Of a stretch of 64,000 nt of DNA, positions 1-7,862 are shown one piece after another. The position numbers and the translations under genes were made by a program. Under the pieces are notes generated by a model. That model saw nothing but the letters and a program-made list of their open reading frames with translations. It ran no database searches and was not told the DNA's origin. The DNA lies in contig SVFF01000007.1 of assembly GCA_015057005.1 (NCBI GenBank), forward strand, positions 1 to 64,000, in the 5' to 3' direction. The stretch comes from Lachnospiraceae bacterium (GTDB lineage Bacteria; Bacillota; Clostridia; Lachnospirales; Lachnospiraceae). Numbering within the stretch: position 1 is the first letter of the stretch; every line of letters begins with the position of its first letter.

Positions 1-303
1 GGAGATTATGCTGCTTATGACGGACTGACAGTAGTTCATTACGCTGAGGACGGAACCGTAGAGTATCTGAACAGTACGTTGATCGGAGACTGCATTGCAT
101 TTAATGCGACAGAGTTCTCTTATTACGCAGTAGCAGGTTACATGGGTGCTTCACCTCTTGATAATCTGACTGATGATGCAATCAGTGATGATGTGAAGAC
201 AGACAGTAGCGTGCCGGTATTACCTTGGATAATCGGTGGAGGATGCGGACTGGCACTGTTAGCAGTACTCCTGTTCCTCATCATGAAAAACAAAAAAGTA
301 TAG
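1..303 (+). CDS. C-terminal end of a membrane-anchored surface protein (partial)
   Basis: The reading frame is already open at base 1, so only the last 100 residues are present and the start lies outside the window. The visible part has a beta-rich extracellular-looking stretch, an acidic Asp/Ser/Thr linker, one hydrophobic helix (WIIGGGCGLALLAVLLFLIM) and a short basic tail KNKKV. That is a classic C-terminal anchor with the bulk of the protein outside the cell. There is no LPXTG motif, so it is held by the helix rather than by sortase. It lies about 140 bases upstream of an ECF transporter operon on the same strand, so it could present the transported vitamin. That role is inference from position only; the family is not recognisable from this piece. 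Confidence 0.75.
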   Translation, partial: GDYAAYDGLTVVHYAEDGTVEYLNSTLIGDCIAFNATEFSYYAVAGYMGASPLDNLTDDAISDDVKTDSSVPVLPWIIGGGCGLALLAVLLFLIMKNKKV

Positions 304-373
304 GCTGGAGATTAATTTACAGCAGGAAAACGAAACAGTGATTACATGGCAATGATTATGTAATGACCGGCAC

Positions 374-402
374 CAGGCAGGGGGATTTTTTCTCCCTGCC
401 TG
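374..402 (+). other. Intergenic hairpin between surface protein and ECF operon
   Basis: A 9-bp perfect stem (CAGGCAGGG with CCCTGCCTG) encloses a loop containing six T. No T run follows the stem, so it does not look like an ordinary rho-independent terminator. It may slow transcription or protect the 3' end of the upstream message, with partial read-through into the transporter operon. Confidence 0.5.
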
Positions 403-439
403 AAGCCGGATTAATACGGAACTAAAAAAAGGATGCAGA

Positions 440-1363
440 ATGCATCTAAAACACGTAAGAAATGAGAAAAAACATATGAGAGATGCCTTTTCGGACTGTC
501 ATCCGATCGTCAACTTCATATTTTATATAGGTGCCCTGGTCATGGGGATGTGCTTTCGCCATCCGGCTTTTTTGATCAGCTCCCTTGTATTATCGCTTGT
601 CTATTATGGCGTGTTAAAGGGGAACTGTCTGAAGTACATGGTTGGAATGAGTGGCATTTTTGTGGCGATTTCTCTGATCAATCCCTTGTTTAGTACCTAT
701 GGGGAGCATGTATTGTTTACATGGCCGGGAGGAAAGCCTTATACCTTTGAGGCCCTGTGTTACGGCATGGCCATGGCAGCTATGTTTGTAACCATATTGA
801 CCTGGTATGCCACTTACAATGAGGTGATGACCAGTGATAAGTTTTTGTATTGTTTTGGGAGACTTGCGCCTTCTGTATCGTTGATACTGACCATGGTGCT
901 GCGGTTAGTGCCTTCTTTTCAGAAGAAGGCAGAAGCAATTGCCGGAGCAAGAAAATGTATCGGTAAATCCGTGGAAAACGGAAGCAACAAAGAAAAAGTG
1001 GAGCATGGTATGACCATTGTCTCCTCGCTCACCTCCTGGGCGTTGGAGGGAGGAATTGTCATGGCGGACAGTATGCGAAGCCGTGGATTTGGTACGGGAA
1101 AGCGGACAAGCTTTTCCATGTATCGTTTTGGAAAGAGAGATAAAGTCCTGTTGGGACTGATGATTGTATTATTAAGTGTGATAATTATATGTGCATTTCG
1201 TGGGGGAACAGATGTGACCTATCTTCCGCAGATACACATTTCAGGGATAGAGAATGGTTGGATGATTTGGGGAACGGCATGTTATGTTTCCTTCCTGTCC
1301 ATACCAACAGCAATGCATATTTGGGAGGATTTGACATGGCGCATTTTGAGATCAAAGATTTAA
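440..1363 (+). CDS. ECF transporter transmembrane (T) component
   Basis: This is the energy-coupling T subunit of an energy-coupling-factor vitamin importer. It is 307 residues with several hydrophobic helices in the first two thirds. The cytoplasmic part carries the paired Arg-containing coupling-helix motifs expected of the family (AGARKCIG near residue 175, and MRSRGFG near residue 215), through which the T subunit rests on the two ATPases. The start has AAAAGGA 8 bases upstream. The gene overlaps the following ATPase gene by 28 bases, so the two are translationally coupled. A second T paralogue lies at the end of the operon (3744), sharing the SRGF/Y...RT.FS.YRF block. The substrate cannot be told from this subunit. 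Confidence 0.9.
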   Translation: MHLKHVRNEKKHMRDAFSDCHPIVNFIFYIGALVMGMCFRHPAFLISSLVLSLVYYGVLKGNCLKYMVGMSGIFVAISLINPLFSTYGEHVLFTWPGGKPYTFEALCYGMAMAAMFVTILTWYATYNEVMTSDKFLYCFGRLAPSVSLILTMVLRLVPSFQKKAEAIAGARKCIGKSVENGSNKEKVEHGMTIVSSLTSWALEGGIVMADSMRSRGFGTGKRTSFSMYRFGKRDKVLLGLMIVLLSVIIICAFRGGTDVTYLPQIHISGIENGWMIWGTACYVSFLSIPTAMHIWEDLTWRILRSKI

Positions 1364-3102
1364 GCTTTTGTTATCCGGCAGCTCGGTCGCGGCTGGCACT
1401 GAACAATGTTTCCCTAACTATTGAACAGGGGGAGTATGTGACTGTCTGCGGGCGAAGCGGCAGCGGAAAGACCACGTTATTAAGGCATTTAAAGAGTGTG
1501 CTGGCTCCCCATGGAAAGATCAAGGGGCAGATCCTGTTTGATGGCAGACCGTTAAAGGAAGTGGATCTGCGGGAACAGGCTTCCCGGATTGGGTATGTAA
1601 TGCAGAATCCGGATAATCAGATCGTGACGGATAAGGTGTGGCATGAGCTGGCATTTGGGCTGGAAAGCTTGGGCTGTGACCAGAAAACTATACGACTTAG
1701 AGTAGCGGAGATGGCCAGTTATTTCGGTATTCAAGACTGGTTTCACAAGAACGTATCCGAGTTATCCGGCGGTCAGAAGCAGTTATTAAATTTGGCCTCC
1801 ATCATGGCTATGCAGCCCAGTGTATTGATCCTGGATGAGCCCACCAGCCAGCTGGACCCCATTGCGGCATCGGATTTCTTAAATACGGTACGAAAGATCA
1901 ATCGGGAGCTTCGAACCACCATTATTATCACGGAGCATCGATTAGAAGATATATTTTATGCTTCTGATTGTGTCATTGTGATGGAGGATGGTAAGGTGAT
2001 TGCCAATGACAGACCGGAGCGGATCGGAGAGTTCTTAAAAGGGGAGAATAATCGGATGTTTGCGGCTATGCCTACTCCGGTACAGATCTATTACGGAGTG
2101 CAGGAGAGATGTGCTGGCAGTTTAGAGGTGTCTGTAGAAGGGGCTGGGAAATCAGCTGAAACAGCGACTGTCGCAGCGAAACAACGCCTGTCCGAGCTCG
2201 CCTGTCCACTTACCGTCAGGGAAGGGGCAGAGTGGTTAGATAAGTTGTTTGCAGGTGTCACAATTACAGAGACTAAGGTAGACAAAGGACAGAAGTACAT
2301 CGAGGAAGACATTAAAAATCCGGCAGTGGAGTTACAGGAGCTTTGGTTCCGATATGAGAAGGATTCTCCTGATATCTTAAAAGGAGTTTCCCTGAAAGTT
2401 CCGAAAAACAGTCTTTTTGCCATTGTAGGCGGCAACGGAACCGGTAAGTCTACTACGTTAAAAGCAATCAGCGGTATCTGCAGGCCTTACCGTGGCAAGG
2501 TGTTGATTGATGGAAAGAAGATTGACAAGTATAAGTCAGGGGAACTGTTCCGAGGAATGCTTGCCATGTTGCCCCAGGATCCCCAGAGTCTGTTTGTACA
2601 TAAAACGGTGAAGGAAGATTTGGCAGAGATGTTGCCCAGGAAGCTGTCGGAGGCAGAGAGAAAAGCCAGGATTGCGCAGGTGGCAGAAACCTGTGAGATC
2701 ACGGAGCTTTTGGACAGCCACCCTTATGATCTGTCCGGCGGAGAGCAGCAGAGGGCTGCATTGGCGAAAGTGCTTTTGACCGAGCCAAAGATTTTGCTTT
2801 TGGATGAACCTACGAAGGGTATCGACAGCTTCTTTAAACTGAAGTTTGCAGAGATAATGGCGAAACTAAAAGGACAGGGTGTGACCATTATCATGGTATC
2901 CCACGATGTGGAGTTCTGCGCCCGGTATGCGGATACGGTAAGTATGTTCTTTGACGGTGGTATTGTTACCACCAATACACCGAACCGATTTTTCTCCGGC
3001 AACAGCTTTTATACCACAGCGGCAAACCGCATGAGCCGCCATCTGTTTGAAAATACCATTACTAACGAGGAGGTTATTGCATTATGTCAAAAGAACTTAT
3101 AA
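1336..3102 (+). CDS. Fused ECF transporter ATPase (A1-A2 in one chain)
   Basis: Two ABC ATPase domains lie in tandem (588 residues), replacing the usual separate EcfA1 and EcfA2. Domain 1 has Walker A GRSGSGKTT (about 38-46), signature LSGGQKQ and Walker B VLILDEPTSQLDP. Domain 2 has Walker A GGNGTGKST (about 366-374), signature LSGGEQQR and Walker B ILLLDEPTKGID. The two hydrolyse ATP at the membrane to drive vitamin uptake. The frame is open further upstream, but ATG 1336 is chosen because GGGAGGA lies 6 bases before it and the conserved family start (HFEIKDLSFCYP) follows directly. It overlaps the T gene upstream and the S gene downstream, indicating tight co-expression. Confidence 0.93.
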   Translation: MAHFEIKDLSFCYPAARSRLALNNVSLTIEQGEYVTVCGRSGSGKTTLLRHLKSVLAPHGKIKGQILFDGRPLKEVDLREQASRIGYVMQNPDNQIVTDKVWHELAFGLESLGCDQKTIRLRVAEMASYFGIQDWFHKNVSELSGGQKQLLNLASIMAMQPSVLILDEPTSQLDPIAASDFLNTVRKINRELRTTIIITEHRLEDIFYASDCVIVMEDGKVIANDRPERIGEFLKGENNRMFAAMPTPVQIYYGVQERCAGSLEVSVEGAGKSAETATVAAKQRLSELACPLTVREGAEWLDKLFAGVTITETKVDKGQKYIEEDIKNPAVELQELWFRYEKDSPDILKGVSLKVPKNSLFAIVGGNGTGKSTTLKAISGICRPYRGKVLIDGKKIDKYKSGELFRGMLAMLPQDPQSLFVHKTVKEDLAEMLPRKLSEAERKARIAQVAETCEITELLDSHPYDLSGGEQQRAALAKVLLTEPKILLLDEPTKGIDSFFKLKFAEIMAKLKGQGVTIIMVSHDVEFCARYADTVSMFFDGGIVTTNTPNRFFSGNSFYTTAANRMSRHLFENTITNEEVIALCQKNL

Positions 3103-3743
3103 ACGGAAATTATTATCTGGTCAGTGTGGGACTGATTCTGCTGGCATTTGTGGTGTTCTTCTTTTCTTATGAGAGAAGAAAGCCCCAGGCAAGGGAAATG
3201 GTAACCTTATCGGTTATGAGCGCCATTGCCATTGCATCAAGAGCAGCCTTTGCCATGATTCCTTTTTTTAAACCTATAAATGGTATCATTATGATCACCG
3301 GTATGGCATTTGGTCCGGGAGCCGGATTTTTAACCGGTGTTGTCAGTGCTTTTGTCAGCAATTTTATCTTCGGGCAGGGTCCCTGGACGCCGTGGCAAAT
3401 GTTTGCCTATGGAGTGGGCGGTGCGATTGCCGGATGGCTGCGTAAAAAAGATATCATGCATGAGGAATTGAAGCTCCAGACTGCATTAGTGGGATATGCC
3501 CTGATACAGGCTGTTGTAGGACCGCTTCTGGATGTCTGCTCGATTTTTACCATGAGCAATACAATAACTGCACAATATGTAATTACTATTTTTGGATCAG
3601 GACTGATTCCCAATGCGATTCATGGCTTGGCAACAGCGCTGACACTTTTCCTGTTGGTGAAGCCTATGATGGAGAAGCTGAATCGTATGAAAATAAAGTA
3701 TGGCATGATGAACAAGGAAAGCAGTGAATGGGAAGAGGTTTAG
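3084..3743 (+). CDS. ECF transporter substrate-binding (S) component
   Basis: A 219-residue integral membrane protein with about six hydrophobic helices, the size and layout of ECF S subunits, which bind the vitamin and topple in the membrane. A conserved stretch (GMAFGPGAGFLTGVVSAF, then GQGPWTPWQM) fits the general ECF-S family. It starts inside the end of the ATPase gene (19-base overlap) and is followed immediately by the second T gene (TAG then ATG). The substrate is not certain. A cobalamin- or other vitamin-type substrate is possible, but no riboswitch is visible to decide it. Confidence 0.85.
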   Translation: MSKELINGNYYLVSVGLILLAFVVFFFSYERRKPQAREMVTLSVMSAIAIASRAAFAMIPFFKPINGIIMITGMAFGPGAGFLTGVVSAFVSNFIFGQGPWTPWQMFAYGVGGAIAGWLRKKDIMHEELKLQTALVGYALIQAVVGPLLDVCSIFTMSNTITAQYVITIFGSGLIPNAIHGLATALTLFLLVKPMMEKLNRMKIKYGMMNKESSEWEEV

Positions 3744-4649
3744 ATGAGATTTGACAGTTATCATCCGATGATCAATTTTATCTATTTTGCAGCGGCGATT
3801 GCCTGTACCGTATGTTTTAAGCATCCGGTATTTCTGGCGATTTCATTTGTGTGTGCATTTTTATATTCCGTCAAGTTGAATGGATGGAAGAATCTGGTGC
3901 TGAATCTGTGTCTTGTAATACTGGCGGTTGCCTATGCCAATTGTTATGCTTCCTACAACCATTTTGGTGTGACAAATATCAAATCCAATTACATCGGAAA
4001 TTATATTACCTTGGAGTCCGTGGCGTATGGATTGGTGCAGGGAATGACGGTGACAACGGTCATCATCTGGTTTTGCTGTATTTTCAAGCTGGTCACAGCA
4101 GATAAGGTGGTGTATCTGTTCGGCCGGATTTCCCCTAGATTATCACTGTTTTTATCGATTCTGCTTCGTACCATTCCCAGAATCGGTGTGCGGGCAAAAA
4201 GGATCGAGATTTCCAGAGAGGGGATTGGACGGGGCATCCGCCAGGGAAATCTTTGGCAGAGGTTTTTGCATCTATTGGCCCTGATTTCCATTCTGATCAC
4301 CTGGACACTGGAGGATTTTGTGGAGAGCAGTAATTCCATGAAGAGCAGGGGATATTCTTTGCGGGGCAGGACAGCCTTTTCTATCTATCGGTTTGATAAC
4401 CGGGATAGGGGGCTGGTGATTGTTTTCTTCTGGTGTTTAACCGGGATTATGATGGCAGTGCTGTTTAACCAGACCAGAATATATTTTGATCCGCAGATTA
4501 TTATGAACCGGATTACAGCAGTTTCTTATGTGTTCTATGGAGTGTATGCGATGTTTTTGTTGTTGCCAATGATCTTACAGATTGTGGGCGAATACCATTT
4601 TAGGCAACTATGTAAGCAAAATAATAGTAAGAGAGGGCGTGATTTTTAA
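3744..4649 (+). CDS. Second ECF transporter T component
   Basis: A 301-residue paralogue of the gene at 440: same N-terminal pattern (DSYHPMINFIYF versus DCHPIVNFIFY), hydrophobic helices, and the C-terminal coupling motif MKSRGYSLRGRTAFSIYRF. Its ATG directly follows the S-gene stop codon. An operon with two different T subunits around one A1A2 chain and one S subunit suggests either a heterodimeric transmembrane scaffold or alternative complexes. That is inference. The operon ends at the hairpin at 4633. Confidence 0.88.
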   Translation: MRFDSYHPMINFIYFAAAIACTVCFKHPVFLAISFVCAFLYSVKLNGWKNLVLNLCLVILAVAYANCYASYNHFGVTNIKSNYIGNYITLESVAYGLVQGMTVTTVIIWFCCIFKLVTADKVVYLFGRISPRLSLFLSILLRTIPRIGVRAKRIEISREGIGRGIRQGNLWQRFLHLLALISILITWTLEDFVESSNSMKSRGYSLRGRTAFSIYRFDNRDRGLVIVFFWCLTGIMMAVLFNQTRIYFDPQIIMNRITAVSYVFYGVYAMFLLLPMILQIVGEYHFRQLCKQNNSKRGRDF

Positions 4650-4667
4650 ATCCGCCCTCTTGCTTAT
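4633..4667. terminator. Convergent terminator between ECF operon and toxin gene
   Basis: GAGGGCG (4633-4639) pairs with CGCCCTC (4653-4659), with the last codon of the T gene in the loop and a T-rich stretch after it on the plus strand. The toxin gene ends at 4664 from the other side, so the hairpin probably serves both transcripts. Confidence 0.6.
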
Positions 4668-4948
4668 TTCCCAAACAAGTCACTGTGCGTTCCTGTTCTG
4701 GTGAGTGTCAATATAAGTACATCATCCTCGATGCGATATACCAGGAGCCAATCCGGGAGAATGTGGCATTCGCGATGTCCGATCCAATCGCCGGACAGTG
4801 CATGGTCGCGATACTTTTCATCGAGTGTTTCTCCATTTGCAAGCTTTGTAACAACATCTTTTAGTAGATCAAGATTCAAGTTGCGACGCTTAGCAAGCTT
4901 ATAGTCTTTTTTAAATTGCGTCGTATTTTTGATCGTGTATTTGGTCAT
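4664..4948 (-). CDS. yafQ: YafQ-type mRNA interferase toxin
   Basis: A 94-residue RelE/YafQ-superfamily toxin, which in characterised members cuts mRNA in the ribosomal A site. The family signature is plain: a basic N-terminal region (FKKDYKLAKRRN), RECHILPDWLLVYRI in the middle and the near-invariant ending TRTGTHSDLFGK, containing the His and Phe used in catalysis. Length is normal, so it should be active. The start overlaps the antitoxin stop by 4 bases, the usual coupling in these operons. The symbol is given by family, not by strict orthology. Confidence 0.93.
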   Translation of the reverse strand: MTKYTIKNTTQFKKDYKLAKRRNLNLDLLKDVVTKLANGETLDEKYRDHALSGDWIGHRECHILPDWLLVYRIEDDVLILTLTRTGTHSDLFGK

Positions 4949-5226
4949 GCATCAAGATCTGCGAATAATTCTTCAACATCGCGATAGCCTTTTACGGAAG
5001 AGTCTTTCGCAATCCTTTCTGCCTCAAGCAGTGCTGAGACGGTTTCACGATTTGGAGTACCTTCACTAATTCGGAAAGGGATTCCTCTTTCTCGTAATGA
5101 TTGGCGTACAAAAATGTTAAAGGCAGTACTTAAGTTCATGCCAAGTTCTTCGTATAATTCCTCTGCGGCAGCTTTCAGATCACTGTCCATTCTGATGCTA
5201 ATGTTGCTGGTAGATGATTTAGCCAT
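4945..5226 (-). CDS. dinJ: RelB/DinJ-family antitoxin
   Basis: A 93-residue antitoxin with an N-terminal ribbon-helix-helix DNA-binding region (SNISIRMDSDLKAAAEELYEELGMNLSTAF) and a C-terminal toxin-binding tail. It neutralises the YafQ-type toxin translated from the overlapping downstream frame and, by family, represses its own promoter. The start has AAAGGA upstream. Repeated operator-like sequences overlap the promoter just upstream. The pair sits at the left side of the accessory region, where such modules often stabilise mobile DNA. Confidence 0.92.
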   Translation of the reverse strand: MAKSSTSNISIRMDSDLKAAAEELYEELGMNLSTAFNIFVRQSLRERGIPFRISEGTPNRETVSALLEAERIAKDSSVKGYRDVEELFADLDA

Positions 5227-5255
5227 AATATCAATTCCTTTCTTTCTGTACTATT

Positions 5256-5300
5256 ATTATACGAAAAATGCACGAAAAATACAATACATTGCACGAAAAA
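5256..5300 (-). promoter_or_regulatory. Promoter and repeat operator of the toxin-antitoxin operon
   Basis: On the minus strand, -35 TTGTAT (5284-5279) and -10 TATAAT (5261-5256) are separated by 17 bases. Three copies of the word TTTTTCGT (two extended to TTTTTCGTGCA) lie before, within and at the end of this promoter, placed for autorepression by the ribbon-helix-helix antitoxin. Confidence 0.75.
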
Positions 5301-5315
5301 AATATGGTTGCGTGG

Positions 5316-6209
5316 CTATTCGTTTAAGAGCAAGTGCTCCAGTGCATCGAAATCATATTCCAGCTGTTGGAAATTATGAAATGAATTCTTGGTTGCAGGT
5401 GGACTTTGGCTAACCGCCTGATAGTTATTTTTGACAGCTTGGATGAGCCATCCGACAATATTATTTATTTTTGTAGTTTGCTGGGCAAGTAGTTTTTTGG
5501 CTGTTTGGCATTTGGTAATATTATTATCGGAAGCCTTCACAATAGATAAAATGTCACTTTCAGAGAGACCGAGATTATTAAATAATCTTTTGGCTTCGAC
5601 AACAACGGAAGGTGTTGTTGAAGTCTTTGTAGTATATTCTGGAGTACTCTCTGAAGTATTCTCTGTATACGTCTCTACATTTTCAGAATAAGGTGGTTCT
5701 GTTTTTGTAACTACCTCCTTATCTTTTTGTAAGGGGGTCCCTACATTTTTGTAGACACCCTTATTGAAGCCAGAATAGGTGAGTTCCTTTAATACTTCCG
5801 GTATCAATTCAATAAACATAACATTAGCAATGGGAATACTGGTAGTATAGATGGTTCTAAAGTGGCGCTTGATGACGCCTAGCTTTTCCAGCGCAACAAT
5901 AGCATCGTATGCTTGCTTTTTGGTGATATTAAACAGCTGCATTAATTGATCATAACTTCTTTGCAGAAAATCGTCGTCCTGGAATTTTTTGGTGTAAGAG
6001 ACGGAGAGTGTAGTTTCGTCTCGATGTTCTGTTGGGCGATACCAATATACGATATCTGCAAGAATATTGATGGCGAGATAATTCACTTTGCCTTTTTCAT
6101 TAACGATAGTATAATACCAGGCATGGGGAATGACATTACCTGTGATATTTAAAGTGGCAACTTCATCTACTATAGGATTGCCAGTTCGAAGTGTAATATT
6201 ATTATTCAT
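5316..6209 (-). CDS. Replication-initiator-like protein of phage/plasmid type
   Basis: A 297-residue protein. Residues about 1-135 form a winged-helix-like region (DDDFLQRSYDQLMQLFNITKKQAYDAIVALEKLGVIKRHF), followed by a Ser/Thr-rich linker and a C-terminal helical domain. This resembles initiator and DnaD-like proteins on plasmids, phages and integrative elements of Clostridia; the assignment is by pattern and not certain. An upstream in-frame ATG exists (6245), but ATG 6209 is preferred because GAGAGG lies 9 bases before it. That ribosome site is itself one arm of a near-perfect inverted repeat (CCTCTC..GATT with AATC..GAGAGG), so translation may be gated by a hairpin. No origin repeats were recognised. 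Confidence 0.6.
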   Translation of the reverse strand: MNNNITLRTGNPIVDEVATLNITGNVIPHAWYYTIVNEKGKVNYLAINILADIVYWYRPTEHRDETTLSVSYTKKFQDDDFLQRSYDQLMQLFNITKKQAYDAIVALEKLGVIKRHFRTIYTTSIPIANVMFIELIPEVLKELTYSGFNKGVYKNVGTPLQKDKEVVTKTEPPYSENVETYTENTSESTPEYTTKTSTTPSVVVEAKRLFNNLGLSESDILSIVKASDNNITKCQTAKKLLAQQTTKINNIVGWLIQAVKNNYQAVSQSPPATKNSFHNFQQLEYDFDALEHLLLNE

Positions 6210-6296
6210 AAATTTTTTCCTCTCTGATTTGAATCTGAGAGGCATAAAACAGTGCTTTTTGTACCTGAATTATGAATATGCGTATGTATTTGGGTA

Positions 6297-6386
6297 CCGT
6301 TTCAGGTACCGGGAGGCGTTGACGTTGTAATCCTCCTTTTTATTGGATTTCCCGGTGCGAAAAATCATTCAAGTCCCATCTTCCGC
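6297..6386 (+). repeat. 90-bp dispersed repeat, copy 1
   Basis: One of three copies in the window (others 38946-39035 and 42486-42575) that differ at only 3-4 of 90 positions and start and stop at the same bases (CCGTTTC ... CTTCCGC). Internal pairing ACCGGGA with TCCCGGT encloses GAGG with CCTC. The last 20 bases resemble the T arm and acceptor end of a tRNA-Leu (TTCAAGTCCCATCTTCCGC). Each copy is followed within about 16 bases by a different plus-strand hairpin. Copies 1 and 2 bracket the 32.7-kb accessory region. Whether it is an attachment core, a small RNA or an inactive element end is open. Confidence 0.85.
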
Positions 6387-6398
6387 ATTCAAGATGAG

Positions 6399-6441
6399 TG
6401 TGATAAACAAAGCAGAAATGCCGTGTTTATCACATTTTTTT
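6399..6441 (+). terminator. Rho-independent terminator after repeat copy 1
   Basis: An 11-bp perfect stem, TGTGATAAACA (6399-6409) with TGTTTATCACA (6424-6434), is followed by seven T. It works only on the plus strand, where no protein gene lies upstream. This suggests the preceding 90-bp repeat is itself transcribed. Confidence 0.8.
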
Positions 6442-6560
6442 GTTTTAATGTGTTCAAAAAAAGATTTCCCAACAAGCATAAGCTGTGCAGGTACATACCG
6501 GTGCACTGCTTGCAAATTTGTAAACTTGTACAAGTTTGCCTTGCTTGTTGTGGCATGTCC

Positions 6561-6604
6561 CCAAGCCCCTTAAAACATCCGCTATACGGCTGAGCTACGC
6601 ACTC
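6561..6604 (-). pseudogene. 5' half of a tRNA-like sequence (remnant)
   Basis: Read on the minus strand there is GAGTGCG, then TAGCTCAGCCGTATAGCGG, matching a tRNA acceptor 5' arm plus D arm with the classic TAGCTCAG, followed by an anticodon-arm-like stretch around TTTTAAGG. The D stem is damaged (two bases missing) and no T arm or acceptor 3' arm follows. It is not functional. It fits a recombination scar at a tRNA-targeted insertion site, although that origin is inference. Confidence 0.4.
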
Positions 6605-6691
6605 ACTAATGAGTTGCTTAACTGCAAGGCAATATTGTTTGTTTGCAGAACTCTTTCAAAAAAGTCAAAAATATTTGACACTGACCCATGC

Positions 6692-6823
6692 TTACCCTGC
6701 CGCGTCCCGCATATTCTCGCTGAAAATCCCGTCCCCTCTTGTCGAATCATTCACCAGCACATGCGATACTGCTCCTACCAACTTGCCGTCCTTAATAAAC
6801 GGGCTTCCGTTCACAGGTGATTG
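6692..6823 (-). pseudogene. spoIVB: C-terminal fragment of SpoIVB peptidase
   Basis: The minus strand encodes NGSPFIKDGKLVGAVSHVLV followed by NDSTRGDGIFSENMRDAAG and a stop. This matches the end of the sporulation serine protease SpoIVB (S55 family), where GMSGSPI carries the catalytic Ser. Only about 44 codons remain, the frame is closed by TGA just upstream (6824-6826), and the sequence before GSP is degraded. It is a relic, not a gene. SpoIVB normally triggers sigma-K activation in sporulation, so this places the genome, or a source of the DNA, among spore formers. Confidence 0.75.
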
Positions 6824-6843
6824 TCATTAGGGGCAACAGCCTC

Positions 6844-7125
6844 TTACAACTCAGCGTCACCGTAATCATTGATCCATAAGGAATGAACTTTATCACATAC
6901 TGCTGCAAGGTGGGACTCGAAATAATCGATTTCGAAAACAGCCATTAAATGAAATGCAGAGGATTCACCAGTTTCATTCCACTCATATTGGATCAACGTC
7001 TCCCACATACCAGTGTCACGCTGTTTTTTGATTTGGTCAATCATTTCACCAAAATCACTTCGCAGAAGAACACTGTTATAGAAAATATGCGGCTGATATT
7101 GTAAAAAAGCCACCAAAAACGGCAA
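6844..7125 (-). CDS. Hypothetical protein, possibly truncated
   Basis: A 93-codon frame with no ATG near its beginning. It begins at TTG right after an in-frame TAG, and no ribosome site is visible. The composition is protein-like (FGEMIDQIKKQRDTGMWETL, then an acidic C-terminus), so it may be the tail of a larger gene whose front is lost. It lies beside the tRNA-like and SpoIVB remnants, in a stretch that otherwise looks decayed. Family unknown. Confidence 0.35.
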   Translation of the reverse strand: MPFLVAFLQYQPHIFYNSVLLRSDFGEMIDQIKKQRDTGMWETLIQYEWNETGESSAFHLMAVFEIDYFESHLAAVCDKVHSLWINDYGDAEL

Positions 7126-7279
7126 CTATGAAATAATCCACATTATGTTGCATTTGATATACATATCAATCGTTTTATAAGAAATACAATCCCAAAATGT
7201 GCATGAGAAACCAAGCCTTTTCTAATTTTATTTTGAAAAGGTCATTCGTGTTAGATGGAAAGGGAATTGCGGAAGTGAA

Positions 7280-7639
7280 GTGTTTAACATTATGCCATTT
7301 TTAGTGTCGCTGAGAGCATTGATATTTAGAACGTTTTGGCTTGTAGTTGTGACTGTAATTACGATTTTTGTCATGGTAGCAGTACTACCTTTCTGTCGAA
7401 AAAGGGAGAATCTATGGCTGTTCGTATTAGTTGCAGTTTGTGCTATACCAATCAATATCTTTCTTTTGACTGAATATCCAATCTGGACATATTTGGTATA
7501 CAGTGATTCTGGGAAAGGTGTTCTTTATCATCTGGCGTTTTTGGGGTCCATGTTGGTTGCCGTTGGGGTAGAGGAGGTTGTTATTTCAGTAGTTGGTAGG
7601 AAACTGTGGAGAAGGCAAGTGAACTTTAATATAAAATAA
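7280..7639 (+). CDS. Small integral membrane protein, unknown
   Basis: A 119-residue (or 115 from ATG 7292) protein with three to four strongly hydrophobic helices (FWLVVVTVITIFVMVAVLPF, then LWLFVLVAVCAIPINIFLL, then a third around residue 85) and a basic tail. The GTG start at 7280 follows a weak GGAAGTG; ATG 7292 is the alternative. No family is recognised. It stands alone between the decayed left boundary and the inverted-repeat cluster, and the frame is intact. Confidence 0.45.
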   Translation: MFNIMPFLVSLRALIFRTFWLVVVTVITIFVMVAVLPFCRKRENLWLFVLVAVCAIPINIFLLTEYPIWTYLVYSDSGKGVLYHLAFLGSMLVAVGVEEVVISVVGRKLWRRQVNFNIK

Positions 7640-7668
7640 TTACAGTCTTATTGTAAAAGATACTCTGG

Positions 7669-7762
7669 GTTATCAGGAATTCAAAATCCATTGATTTTTT
7701 ATGAGTTATCATAAATCAGGAAAAATCAAAAAAGTTCCTGATAACTTAGAATTCCTGATAAC
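7669..7762. repeat. Cluster of inverted repeats with 14-bp perfect arms
   Basis: GTTATCAGGAATTC (7669-7682) is repeated in exact reverse complement as GAATTCCTGATAAC (7749-7762). A third related arm, GTTCCTGATAAC (7734-7745), and an interrupted GTTATCA..CAGGAA (7705-7722) lie between. The cluster occupies the gene-free stretch 7640-8058. It could be a recombinase or regulator site, or a terminator for the membrane protein; no T run follows. Confidence 0.6.
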
Positions 7763-7834
7763 GAATATTGTGTTGAATTCGGTATAACCAATGTCTAAAT
7801 TTTAGTAATGCGCCGCGGTGCTTGTCGAAACGAG

Positions 7835-7862
7835 TTGAAAAAAGTGACAAATGTGCTATACT
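7835..7862 (+). promoter_or_regulatory. Sigma-A promoter ahead of the 8059 gene
   Basis: -35 TTGAAA (7835-7840), 16-base spacer, extended -10 TGCTATACT (TATACT 7857-7862). It leaves a leader of about 190 bases before the start codon at 8059, in which I see no convincing riboswitch or small ORF. Confidence 0.6.

Noticed and set aside
374..402. Hairpin after the surface protein as a true terminator
   Set aside because: The T run is in the loop, not after the stem; kept only as an unclassified hairpin.
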